Notes: generated by a model from the sequence alone, not told the origin. A DNA stretch of 8,542 nucleotides from JBKQHQ01 sp052148715 (GCA_052148715.1 JBKQHQ010000086.1:1-8542); one strand, 5' to 3'. Shown: positions 1 to 6,406, numbered from the stretch's first letter. Numbers and translations are program-made.

Positions 1-48
1 ATCTGCACCGTCCACAATCTGCTCAAGCTCGCTAAGGCCACCGCGTGA
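1..48 (+). CDS. C-terminal tail of a truncated gene, probably an IS transposase
   Basis: The frame is open from the first base and ends in TGA at 46-48. It encodes ICTVHNLLKLAKATA. The string 'TVHNLLKL' close to the stop resembles the extreme C-terminus of IS1182/IS5-like DDE transposases in rhizobia. That assignment is from memory of the family and rests on only 15 residues. The rest of the gene lies outside the window. The following 75 or so bases carry no gene, as expected if an IS end lies there. Confidence 0.45.
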   Translation: MCTVHNLLKLAKATA

Positions 49-305
49 GGTCATGCTCACTCGCTCTACCCAGTTCACCACCCGTCTCAAATCCGCCATC
101 CCCATCATTTCCGGGACGGGCTCCTAGGCCGTTCAAGCCTTACGCATGGTCCCTGCAAACCGCGTGGCACGGCGGAGGCGGCGCCGTGGCTCAATCGAAC
201 CTCGGGGCCGCCTCTGCCGGCCCTTCGCCGCCGATAGCCGTCCGCACCCGTCTTCCGTGGCCGCCGGAGATTCGCTACCATTGCTGCATCAGGCGGGAGG
301 ATGCC
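49..305. other. Gene-free stretch between transposase tail and cNMP-binding gene
   Basis: No convincing gene lies here. An open frame continues upstream of the cNMP-binding gene, but its translation is proline-, serine- and arginine-rich and unlike any protein I know. If the upstream gene is a transposase, its terminal inverted repeat should lie in roughly the first 80 bases. The string GGGACGGGCTCCTAG (113-127) could be that end, but the opposite IS end is outside the window, so this cannot be tested here. The promoter for the downstream gene must lie in this stretch. I see no clear -35/-10 pair. Confidence 0.4.
294..300 (+). promoter_or_regulatory. Ribosome binding site for the cNMP-binding protein
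   Basis: A CGGGAGG tract sits five bases before the ATG at 306. It fixes the start at 306 rather than at the far upstream in-frame ATG at 45. Confidence 0.7.
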
Positions 306-680
306 ATGGCCGAGAATTTCCTGGGACTTTTCAGCGAGGACACCCACACGGTCACCTTTGCGCCCGGCCAAGAGCTTTTCAAGAAGGGCGACCGCCGCGA
401 TATTCTTTACGTGGTGAAGTCGGGAGAGATCCAGATCCTCGACGGCAATCTCGTGGTGGAGACCGTGGCGGCGGGCGGCATGCTCGGCGAGATGGCCTTG
501 GTGGACGGCGGTCCGCGCAGCGCCACCGCCCGCGCGGTGACGAAAACCGTGGTCATTCCGGTCGACGAGAAGCGGTTCATGTTCCTGGTGCAGCAGACGC
601 CGTTCTTTGCGATCCGCGTGATGCGGGTGATGAGCGCGCGGCTGCGCGCCATGAACGAGCGCATCCGTACGCTGAACTGA
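306..680 (+). CDS. Single-domain cyclic-nucleotide-binding (CRP/FNR-type) protein
   Basis: This 124-residue protein is essentially one cyclic-nucleotide-binding beta-barrel. The first strands include FAPGQELFKKGD (18-29) and the turn VVKSGEIQIL (36-45). The phosphate-binding cassette is GEMALVDGGPRSATA (61-75); Glu62, Arg71 and Ser72 sit where CRP-family proteins contact the ribose and cyclic phosphate. A helical tail (about 98-122) follows. There is no helix-turn-helix, no membrane segment and no catalytic domain, so it is not a transcription factor by itself. It may act as a sensor or regulatory subunit for a partner I cannot identify. The start is supported by a good ribosome binding site. 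The gene is monocistronic and convergent with cysNC. Family assignment is firm; ligand and role are unknown. Confidence 0.88.
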   Translation: MAENFLGLFSEDTHTVTFAPGQELFKKGDRRDILYVVKSGEIQILDGNLVVETVAAGGMLGEMALVDGGPRSATARAVTKTVVIPVDEKRFMFLVQQTPFFAIRVMRVMSARLRAMNERIRTLN

Positions 681-688
681 GGGCAGCT

Positions 689-702
689 TGCAACGCGTTG
701 CA
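689..702. repeat. Perfect 14-base palindrome TGCAACGCGTTGCA
   Basis: TGCAACG is followed directly by its reverse complement CGTTGCA, eight bases after the stop codon of the cNMP-binding gene. It has no loop, so it looks more like a protein-binding dyad than a terminator. No run of T follows. Function unknown. Confidence 0.5.
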
Positions 703-743
703 GAAGACTGGATTTTGCAGACGCTGCTCTGACTCGCCACTCT

Positions 744-775
744 TTCCGGGCCGAGCGTAGCGAGGGAGCCCGGAA
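744..775. repeat. REP-like intergenic hairpin between convergent genes
   Basis: Arms TTCCGGGC (744-751) and GCCCGGAA (768-775) are perfectly complementary around a 16-base loop. Read on the minus strand, the element begins GTCATTCCGGGC, close to a short GC-rich palindromic repeat scattered between genes in Bradyrhizobium and Rhodopseudomonas (family recalled, not searched). It lies between the stops of two convergent genes and may act as a bidirectional transcription stop, although neither side has a T tract. Confidence 0.55.
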
Positions 776-801
776 TGACCACGTAGGACAACGCGACGCG
801 T

Positions 802-2662
802 CTAAACAGCGTCCCTGATGATCGCGCGCTCGCGCAGGGTGCGCAACACCAGGGCGGCGAGATCCTCCGGCGGCGCGCCGGCGCCGTGCAGATGGATCTC
901 GGGCGCGGGCGGGCGCTCGTAGGGGGCGTCGAAGCCGGTAAAATTCTTGATCGTGCCGGCCTTGGCCTTGGCGTAGAGACCCTTGGGGTCGCGGAGCATG
1001 CACTCCTCGATCGGGGTGTCGACGAACACCTCGATGAAGTCGCCCGGCGCGACCAGGCCGCGCACGATGTCGCGCTCGGCCCGATAGGGCGAGATGAATG
1101 AGCACAGCACGATGAGGCCGGCCTCGGTCATCAGCTTGGCGACCTCGCCGGCGCGGCGAATATTTTCCACGCGGTCGGCCTCGGTGAAGCCGAGATCGCG
1201 GTTGAGCCCGTGGCGGACGTTGTCGCCGTCAAGCAGCATCGTGTGGTGGCCGCCCGCGTGCAGCCGCTGCTCGACGAGGTTGGCGATGGTCGACTTGCCG
1301 GCGCCGGAGAGGCCGGTGAACCAGAGTATAGCCGGCCGCTGATGCTTGAGCGCGGCCCGCTCGGCCTTGCCGAGAAGGAGCGGCTGCCAATGGATGTTGG
1401 TGCCGCGGCGCAGCCCGAAGGCGATCATGCCGGCGCCGACCGTGCGGTTGCTGAAGCGGTCGATGATGATGAACGAGCCGGTCCTGCGGTTCTCCGCGTA
1501 GGGGTCGAAGGCGACCGGCACGTTGGTGGACAGGTTGCAGAAGGCGATGTCGTTCAGCGCCAATGTATGCGCTGCGAGGTGGCTGCGGGTGTTGACGTCG
1601 AGCTTGTATTTGATGCCGGTGACGGTCACCGGCAGCGTCCTGGTGCCGATGCGCATCAGATGGGAGCGGCCGGGGACGAGCGGCTCCTGGTCCATCCAGA
1701 TGACATGGGCGGCGAACTGATCGGACACCTCTGGGCGCGCCGTGGGGGCGACCAGCATGTCGCCGCGGGCGATGTCGAGCTCATCCGCGAGCGTGATGGT
1801 GACTGCGTCGCCGGCTTCAGCCGCGGCCGCCGCGCCGTCGAAGGTGACGATCTCCTTGACGCGCGAGCTCCGTCCCGAGACGGCGACGACGACGGGATCG
1901 CCCTGGTTGATTCGGCCCGAGGCCACGGTGCCGGCATAGCCGCGGAAGTCGAGGTTCGGCCGGTTGACCCACTGCACCGGAAAGCGAAAAGGCTTTTCCG
2001 CAGTCTCGCCCGCTACGTCGACCGTCTCCAGCTGCTGCAGGAAGGAGGGGCCGCGATACCACGGCGTGTTGTCCGAGCGGTCGATGATGTTGTCGCCGAA
2101 GCGGGCCGAGATCGGCATCGGCACGATGGTCGCGAAGGCGAGGGGCGCGGCGAAGGCCAAGTAGTCGCGCACGATGTGGTCAAAAATTTCCTCGCTCTGG
2201 CCGACGAGATCGATCTTGTTGACCGCGAGGATCACGTGGCGGATGCCGAGCAGCGAGCAGATGAGCGAATGCCGCCGCGTCTGGTCGAGCACGCCCTTGC
2301 GGGCGTCGATCAGAATGACGGCGAGCTCGGCATTGGAGGCGCCGGTCGCCATGTTGCGCGTATACTGCTCGTGGCCCGGCGTATCGGCGACGATGAAGGC
2401 GCGCCGCGGCGTCGCGAAGAAGCGGTGCGCGACATCGATGGTGATGCCCTGCTCGCGGCTCGGCCTCGAGCCCATCGACGAGGAGGGCAAAATCGATGTC
2501 GCCGCCGGTGGTGCCGTGGCGCGCGGAATCCTTGGCGAGCGCCGCCAGCTGGTCGGCGTGGATGAGCTTTGTATCGTGCAGCAGCCGGCCGATCAGGGTC
2601 GACTTGCCGTCGTCGACCGAGCCGCAGGTGATGAAGCGCAGCAGGCTTTTTTCGGGCTGCAT
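802..2662 (-). pseudogene. cysNC: CysNC: sulfate adenylyltransferase large subunit fused to APS kinase, frameshifted
   Basis: The product would be a bifunctional protein of about 619 residues. The N-terminal EF-Tu-like GTPase (CysN) drives APS formation together with CysD; the C-terminal APS kinase (CysC) turns APS into PAPS. Visible motifs, numbered on the repaired protein: P-loop GSVDDGKST (14-22), DTPGHEQYT (93-101), NKID (148-151), and the CysC P-loop GLSGAGKST (about 446-454), followed by DGDNVRHGLN and RDPKGLYAKA. The frame breaks after DGLEAE (63-68): a conserved REQGITIDV continues only in another frame. Deleting one G of the GG at 2457-2458 (plus strand) restores the reading. As written, ribosomes would yield a short P-loop fragment only. 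The proposed ATG at 2662 overlaps the cysD stop by one base; a TTG at 2665 is an alternative. AGGAGG lies ten bases before the ATG. The gene could be truly inactive, or this could be a sequencing error. Confidence 0.88.
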
Positions 2663-3552
2663 CAAAAATAGCCCTCCTGCTTCTTCTTCTCCATCGAAGC
2701 TGATTCATCGCTGTCGATCAGCCGGCCCTGCCGCTCGGAGATTTTGGCGCGCTCCATCTCGGCGATGATGGCGTCGAGCGCGGCGGCGTCGGACTCGATG
2801 GCGCCGGTGAGCGGATAGCAGCCGAGCGTGCGGAAGCGGACGCGCCGCAGCTGCGGCGTCTCGCCGGGCGCAAGCGGCAGGCGCGCGTCGTCGGCCATGA
2901 TCCAGGTGCCGGCGCGCCGCACCACCGGCCGCTCCTTGGCGAAATAGAGCGGCACGACCGGAATTTGCTCGGCCCGGACGTAGCGCCAGACGTCGAGCTC
3001 GGTCCAGTTCGACAGCGGGAAGACGCGGATCGACTCGCCCTCGCGGATGCGCGTGTTGAACAGGTTCCACAGCTCCGGGCGCTGGTTGCGCGGGTCCCAG
3101 ACGTGGCCCGGCGAGCGGAACGAAAAGATGCGCTCCTTGGCCCGGCTCTTCTCCTCGTCGCGGCGCGCACCGCCGAAGGCGGCATCGAAGCCGTGCCGGT
3201 CGAGCGCCTGCTTCAGGGCTTCGGTCTTCATCACATGGGTATAGAGCGCCGAGCCCGACGCGAACGGATCGACGCCGCGCGCAAGCCCCTCCTGATTGAC
3301 GTGGACGATGAGGTCGAGCTTGAGACGCCGCGCCGTCGCGTCGCGAAACGCGATCATCTCGCGGAACTTCCAGGTGGTATCGACATGCAGCAGCGGAAAC
3401 GGCAGCGGCGCCGGATGAAACGCCTTGCGCGCGAGGTGCAGCATGACGCTGGAATCCTTGCCGATCGAATAGAGCATGACCGGCTTTTTGAACTCCGCGA
3501 CCACCTCGCGCATGATCTCGATCGATTCCGCCTCCAGCCGCTGCAGATGCAT
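2662..3552 (-). CDS. cysD: CysD: sulfate adenylyltransferase small subunit
   Basis: This 296-residue protein of normal family length catalyses adenylation of sulfate by ATP to give APS, with CysN supplying GTP hydrolysis. It belongs to the PP-loop ATP pyrophosphatase group: the modified P-loop is SIGKDSSVML (29-38). Other family signatures are HVDTTWKF (56-63), GGARRDEEKSRAKERIFSFR (127-146), VWDPRNQRPELWN (151-163), FPLSNWTELDVWRYV (178-192) and the ending MEKKKQEGYF. The ATG at 3552 gives the usual HLQRLEAES beginning; the ribosome binding site before it is weak. It is the first gene of a two-gene operon, overlapping cysNC by one base, so the two are translationally linked. No cysH (APS/PAPS reductase) is adjacent. 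In rhizobia similar pairs (nodPQ) supply PAPS for Nod-factor sulfation, but the sequence alone does not separate that role from housekeeping sulfur assimilation. Confidence 0.95.
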   Translation of the reverse strand: MHLQRLEAESIEIMREVVAEFKKPVMLYSIGKDSSVMLHLARKAFHPAPLPFPLLHVDTTWKFREMIAFRDATARRLKLDLIVHVNQEGLARGVDPFASGSALYTHVMKTEALKQALDRHGFDAAFGGARRDEEKSRAKERIFSFRSPGHVWDPRNQRPELWNLFNTRIREGESIRVFPLSNWTELDVWRYVRAEQIPVVPLYFAKERPVVRRAGTWIMADDARLPLAPGETPQLRRVRFRTLGCYPLTGAIESDAAALDAIIAEMERAKISERQGRLIDSDESASMEKKKQEGYF

Positions 3553-3652
3553 GGTGCGTCATTATCTCGGAGGGCCGCGGCCGACAAGCGGCCGGGAGGC
3601 CAGGTTGATGAGGGAGTTCCGGTCGATCAGCGGGGTCGGAGTGGTTTGCATA

Positions 3653-3662
3653 TCGTTAACGA
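3653..3662. promoter_or_regulatory. Palindrome TCGTTAACGA upstream of cysD
   Basis: This perfect 10-base dyad lies about 100 bases before the cysD start, in an AT-richer patch of an otherwise GC-rich region. The position suits an operator or promoter element for the cys operon. No regulator can be named from it. Confidence 0.3.
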
Positions 3663-3711
3663 AAGGCTTGCGGCGTCCTGGAAGCGGCCGTATTGCGCCT
3701 TGCCGCCTAGA

Positions 3712-3747
3712 GAAAGGCCGTGCCCGATGGGTCGGGGCCGGCCTTTC
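3712..3747. terminator. Long symmetrical hairpin upstream of cysD
   Basis: Outer arms GAAAGGCCG (3712-3720) and CGGCCTTTC (3739-3747) pair perfectly. After a 2x2 internal loop, inner arms CCCGA (3723-3727) and TCGGG (3732-3736) close a TGGG tetraloop. The AAAGGCC...GGCCTTT ends resemble rhizobial intrinsic terminators, but no complete gene lies just upstream on either strand. It may instead be a leader structure for the cys transcript or a leftover from a lost gene. Confidence 0.45.
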
Positions 3748-3875
3748 GTACTTGTCGATGTGGGCTGCGGCAGTGTCGAACATTTCTCTTAGGGGAAACA
3801 TTACCATCGTACGGCTTGCTCGTTGAAGCATCGGGTCTCGGGCGGTTACAACTATCAAAAGCGCTATGAGCGAGC

Positions 3876-3894
3876 AGCCCGAGCGGGGCTTTTC
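3876..3894 (+). terminator. Short terminator-like hairpin AGCCC-GAGCG-GGGCT-TTTC
   Basis: A five-base stem with a five-base loop is followed on the plus strand by TTTC, 57 bases before the Hint-gene start. No gene ends here, so it may close a short untranslated transcript or attenuate the Hint-gene message. The stem is short. Confidence 0.35.
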
Positions 3895-3935
3895 AGTCAC
3901 CAGTCGCGTGATGCTCGCTCGCTGAACGGCCTGAC

Positions 3936-3943
3936 GGAAGGGA
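3936..3943 (+). promoter_or_regulatory. Ribosome binding site of the Hint gene
   Basis: GGAAGGGA lies seven bases before the ATG at 3951. Another ATG at 3946 is in a different frame and closer than normal spacing, so 3951 is preferred. Confidence 0.65.
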
Positions 3944-3950
3944 TTATGCG

Positions 3951-5510
3951 ATGGCGATCGATCTTTGGAAGGGTACCGGCGGCACGACGGGACACCCGCA
4001 TGGCGGCGACTGGGGTAAGGGCGGCAACTGGTCCTCGGGACGCCCGCCCGGCAGCGGTGACACGGCGCTGCTGGGCGGCGTAGGCTCCTACACCGTCACC
4101 TTGCTCGACGGCGACCCCGGTAATGTCGGGTTGCTGGCCATCACGGACAAGGGCGCCACGCTCGACGTCCGCGGCGGCACGCTGGACGTGGTCGGCGTCC
4201 TGACGGATTCGGGGCATATCAAGATCGAGGGCACCACTGCAGCCGACGGCACGGTCATTGCCGACGCGGTGTCGATCAACAACGGCGGGACGGCCAATAT
4301 CGGCGACGGCGGCGCGCTGTTCGTTGGCGGCGCGCTGGCCGATTTCGGCAGCCTCACGGTGACCGGAACAGGGGTGGCATCCGCCGATCAGATAACGGTG
4401 GCGACAGGCGCCACCCTCGACCTGAAAGGGGGCACGGTTCTGGCTGACGTCGCCGATGCGGGAAAAATCGCCGGCTTTGGATCGATCTCCGGTGACGTTG
4501 AAGGCGGAGGCTCCCTCACGGCCAATGGCGGGACACTGTCGGTCGGCGACATCGACACGACCGGCTCGGTGTCGACCAAGGTCGAAATCGACGCCACCGG
4601 GACGCTTGATATCGGCGACGCGGCCGGGAACGGAACCCACCAGCCGACGATCACGTTCGAGGGGTCGGGCGCCGAGCTGCAGCTGGACGGCGGTCTCGCC
4701 AACTTCGACGCCAAGCTTGCGGGCATCGACAACGGCAAGATCGAGAAGATCGACCTCACCGGGGTCGACCACAGCACGGTTACGGCCACCCTCAACGCCG
4801 CGGATCACGAGCTGGTAATCACCGTGGGCGGCGACAAGGAAGACATCCAGTTCTCCGGCAACGCCCATTCCGGCGTCTTGGGCGTTTCGGACGACGGATC
4901 CGGCGGTACGCTGATCACGATCTGCTTCATGCCCGGCACGCGCGTGCGCACGCCCGACGGCGAGGCGGCCGTGGAGACGTTGCGCATCGGCGACCTGGTG
5001 ATGACCTCCGCGGGCACAGCAGTGCCGGTGCGCTGGATCGGGCGGCAGACCGTGTCGACGCGGTTTGCCGATCCGTTGCGGGTCTTGCCGATCCGCATCA
5101 AGGCGGGGGCGCTCGCCGACAACATGCCGGAGCGCGACCTGCTGCTCTCGCCTGATCATGCGATCCTTGTGGGCGAGGTTCTGGTGCAGGCCGGTGCGCT
5201 TGTGAACGGCACCTCGATCGTGCGTGAGACCGACGTGCCCGAGGTCTTCACCTACTACCACGTCGAGTGCGACGGGCACGAGCTGATCCTCGCCGAGGGC
5301 GTGCCGGCGGAAACGTTCGTCGACAAAGTCGAGCGCATGGCCTTTGATAACTGGGCCGAGCACGAGGCGCTCTACCCGCAAGGCAGGGCGATCGAGGAAC
5401 TGCCCTATCCGCGGGCCGCGGCTTTTCGGCAGGTGCCGCAGCTCGCGCGCACGCAGCTCGCCCAGCGGGGCGACCGCCTCTACGGCGAGGCGCTACAAAG
5501 CGTCGCGTAG
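3951..5510 (+). CDS. Hint-domain protein with N-terminal beta-repeat region
   Basis: The 519-residue protein has three parts. Residues 1 to about 320 are Gly/Thr/Asp-rich, full of short turns of the type GATLDLKGGTV and GGTLSVGDI, as in beta-helix adhesins and autotransporter passengers. Residues 325 to about 460 form a Hint (Hedgehog/intein) domain: it starts at Cys325 in CFMPGTRVRTPDG, has the LRIGDLVMT strand, the SPDHA box (400-404, His403) and YYHVECDGHELILAEGVPAETF. The C-terminal stretch, ERMAFDNWAEHEALYP onward, is conserved next to such domains. Family knowledge predicts self-cleavage before Cys325. The end lacks the His-Asn/Cys pair of splicing inteins, so cleavage rather than splicing is inferred. 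No signal peptide, membrane segment or RTX calcium repeat is visible, so any export route is unknown. It stands alone, with its own ribosome binding site and terminator. Domain assignment is firm; biological role is not. Confidence 0.88.
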   Translation: MAIDLWKGTGGTTGHPHGGDWGKGGNWSSGRPPGSGDTALLGGVGSYTVTLLDGDPGNVGLLAITDKGATLDVRGGTLDVVGVLTDSGHIKIEGTTAADGTVIADAVSINNGGTANIGDGGALFVGGALADFGSLTVTGTGVASADQITVATGATLDLKGGTVLADVADAGKIAGFGSISGDVEGGGSLTANGGTLSVGDIDTTGSVSTKVEIDATGTLDIGDAAGNGTHQPTITFEGSGAELQLDGGLANFDAKLAGIDNGKIEKIDLTGVDHSTVTATLNAADHELVITVGGDKEDIQFSGNAHSGVLGVSDDGSGGTLITICFMPGTRVRTPDGEAAVETLRIGDLVMTSAGTAVPVRWIGRQTVSTRFADPLRVLPIRIKAGALADNMPERDLLLSPDHAILVGEVLVQAGALVNGTSIVRETDVPEVFTYYHVECDGHELILAEGVPAETFVDKVERMAFDNWAEHEALYPQGRAIEELPYPRAAAFRQVPQLARTQLAQRGDRLYGEALQSVA

Positions 5511-5529
5511 TGCATCGGCAGATTTTCGG
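5283..5529 (+). repeat. Intact copy of a direct repeat: 3' end of the Hint gene
   Basis: The last 75 or so codons of the Hint gene plus about 19 bases after its stop recur in degraded form at 7496-7738, in the same orientation and about 2.2 kb away. The shared blocks include TTCGTCGACAAAGTCGAGCG and GCCGCGGCTTTTCGGCAGGT. Confidence 0.9.
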
Positions 5530-5530
5530 T

Positions 5531-5553
5531 GCGGGGCCGTCGGGCCCCGCTTT
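5531..5553 (+). terminator. Intrinsic terminator of the Hint gene
   Basis: Perfect eight-base arms GCGGGGCC (5531-5538) and GGCCCCGC (5543-5550) close a GTCG loop and are followed by TTT. It begins 20 bases after the stop codon at 5510. A degraded counterpart seems to follow the decayed copy near 7740-7760. Confidence 0.75.
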
Positions 5554-5854
5554 GCTCGGTGAAAGGACGTGCGGAGCTTCATGCTCCGTGACCAGCGCCG
5601 TGTTTTCTACCAGCAGCTTATCGATGCCGAGCCACTCGGAAGGGCAAGAGGCGTCTGCCGGTTTGGCGCCACGGCCCTTCTCATTTCACGGGATTGTAAT
5701 CGTCGGGAGAAAATTTGGAACGCGGTTCCTGTGTCGGCCCTTGCGGCCCGGCGGGCCGTCGTCTGCGGGTCCGAGGCGGACGTGCCCAATTGAGCGTATG
5801 CGCCCAGGCATTAAAGTACATGCGAAGGTGTCCGCAGCGGATGCGGCGATCAAA

Positions 5855-5868
5855 CAGCTCCGGAGCTG
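5855..5868 (-). terminator. Palindrome CAGCTCCGGAGCTG, possible terminator of the zinc-ribbon gene
   Basis: On the minus strand this perfect dyad folds into a CAGCT/AGCTG stem with a CCGG loop, followed by TTTG. It lies about 25 bases downstream of the zinc-ribbon stop codon (5893). The stem is short and the T tract weak. Confidence 0.35.
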
Positions 5869-5892
5869 GTTGCCTGAGTAAGATGTCAGCTC

Positions 5893-6189
5893 TCACGTCG
5901 TCTCGAGGTGCATGACGGGAACTGGTTGCCACTCGGAAGGGAGGACAGCCAAACCCACGGGCGACGAGCCGTGAAGCGGCGCAGGAAGCTCAATGTCGCG
6001 GGCCAATGCCTTGTAGGTGTAAAAGCGGCGCGCATCCGCCGGATAGTATCGTGTCTTCGTGCCGCATCCTGGGCACATGACATTAAGAGGGTTGGCAGCG
6101 ATCTCCTCTTCGTCCGTCGCGCCGCCCCGAATGACCGGGATGCAGTCCCCACATTCAACGCAAGTGAACCCGACATACAAACTAGCCAT
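5893..6189 (-). CDS. Small zinc-ribbon-like protein of unknown function
   Basis: The 98-residue protein has two pairs of cysteines in zinc-knuckle form: Cys10-x2-Cys13 in FTCVECGDC and Cys39-x2-Cys42 in MCPGCGTK. Their spacing of 25 residues suits a single zinc ribbon made of two beta-hairpins; Cys16 is an additional cysteine. Between them lies an acidic segment (TDEEEIAANP, 25-34). The C-terminal half is rich in Pro, Leu and aromatic residues, with no further motif I recognise. There is no signal peptide or membrane segment, so a cytoplasmic protein is inferred. The ATG at 6189 fits the first zinc knuckle; the ribosome binding site (GGGCAGG, 12 bases away) is weak. Hairpins lie upstream at 6229-6271. 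Zinc binding is likely; a nucleic-acid or protein-binding role is possible but not shown. Confidence 0.72.
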   Translation of the reverse strand: MASLYVGFTCVECGDCIPVIRGGATDEEEIAANPLNVMCPGCGTKTRYYPADARRFYTYKALARDIELPAPLHGSSPVGLAVLPSEWQPVPVMHLETT

Positions 6190-6228
6190 GGTACTAGAAC
6201 CTGCCCTTGTAGCTCGTCACTGAGAGCG

Positions 6229-6271
6229 GATTGCCATGACGGACCGGCAATCTGTAAACCATTGTCCGGTC
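6229..6271 (-). promoter_or_regulatory. Two overlapping, mutually exclusive hairpins upstream of the zinc-ribbon gene
   Basis: Inverted repeat one pairs GATTGCC (6229-6235) with GGCAATC (6246-6252), a 10-base loop. Inverted repeat two pairs GACCGG (6242-6247) with CCGGTC (6266-6271), an 18-base loop. They share bases 6246-6247 and occupy the same stretch, so an RNA could form only one at a time. Both lie 40-82 bases upstream of the minus-strand start at 6189, where a leader switch or operator would be expected. No T tract follows, so classical terminator/antiterminator attenuation is not supported. Confidence 0.4.
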
Positions 6272-6294
6272 GATTCATAAAGCATTCATCATGT

Positions 6295-6309
6295 TTGGTT
6301 AACTACCAA
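6295..6309. promoter_or_regulatory. Inverted repeat TTGGT-TAACT-ACCAA
   Basis: Five-base arms flank a five-base spacer in an AT-rich patch about 106-120 bases upstream of the zinc-ribbon start. On the minus strand TTAACC and TATGAA occur here 17 bases apart, a weak match to -35/-10 elements. Promoter/operator use is inference. Confidence 0.25.
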
Positions 6310-6390
6310 AGCCGAAAGCAGGGGGGGCGCGTCCAATAATCAGCGAGAACCATGGTCGGCTCCTCAACGAGGCCTACCTAAATACCTTAT

Positions 6391-6406
6391 TGACCCACGC
6401 GGGTCA
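6391..6406 (-). terminator. Hairpin TGACCC-ACGC-GGGTCA downstream of the 265-residue gene
   Basis: Perfect six-base arms with a four-base loop lie 60 bases beyond the minus-strand stop at 6466. What follows on that strand is ATAAGGTATTT, AT-rich but not a clean T run. It is a plausible weak terminator or a dyad binding site. Confidence 0.35.

Larger units (their letters stand above)
3553..3950. other. 398-base divergent intergenic region between cysD and the Hint gene
   Basis: No convincing gene lies here; the open frames on either strand give low-complexity translations. The region must hold the cysD promoter (minus) and the Hint-gene promoter (plus). It contains the palindrome TCGTTAACGA (3653-3662), a two-part hairpin (3712-3747) and a terminator-like hairpin (3876-3894). 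I see no strong sigma-70 hexamer pair and no riboswitch I recognise. Confidence 0.6.
5511..5892. other. 382-base gap after the Hint gene
   Basis: No supported gene lies here. A 74-codon frame on the plus strand (5569-5793) and an 83-codon frame on the minus strand (5681-5932) show no recognisable family, and the latter overlaps the zinc-ribbon gene. The stretch holds the Hint-gene terminator (5531-5553), a hairpin CGGAGC-TTCAT-GCTCCG (5572-5588), an inverted repeat GGAAC-GCG-GTTCC (5717-5729) and the dyad at 5855-5868. Confidence 0.55.

Noticed and set aside
45..305. In-frame N-terminal extension of the cNMP-binding protein starting at 45
   Set aside because: The extra 87 residues are low-complexity, overlap the preceding gene's stop, and lack a ribosome binding site; the ATG at 306 has a good one.
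1210..2565. Long plus-strand open frame (451 codons) opposite cysNC
   Set aside because: It is antisense to a clearly recognised gene, and its translation is biased Asp/Arg/Gly/Val without any family, the usual shadow of a high-GC gene.
3562..3900. 112-codon minus-strand frame upstream of cysD as a leader or membrane protein
   Set aside because: It has a short hydrophobic patch but no family, no ribosome binding site that I can see, and it spans the intergenic hairpins.
4923..5370. Splicing intein within the 3951-5510 protein
   Set aside because: There is a catalytic Cys and a His box, but no C-terminal His-Asn followed by Cys/Ser/Thr and no split host protein on either side.
3897..5381. 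Long minus-strand open frame (494 codons) opposite the Hint gene
   Set aside because: The plus-strand frame carries recognised domains, a ribosome binding site and a terminator; the minus frame is a compositional shadow.
5717..5741. GGAAC as the -35 element of an EcfG general-stress promoter
   Set aside because: No CGTT follows at 16-17 bases, and no supported gene starts downstream on that strand.
5569..5793. 74-codon plus-strand frame after the Hint gene as a small protein
   Set aside because: It has no recognisable motif and no good ribosome binding site, and it starts inside a hairpin.
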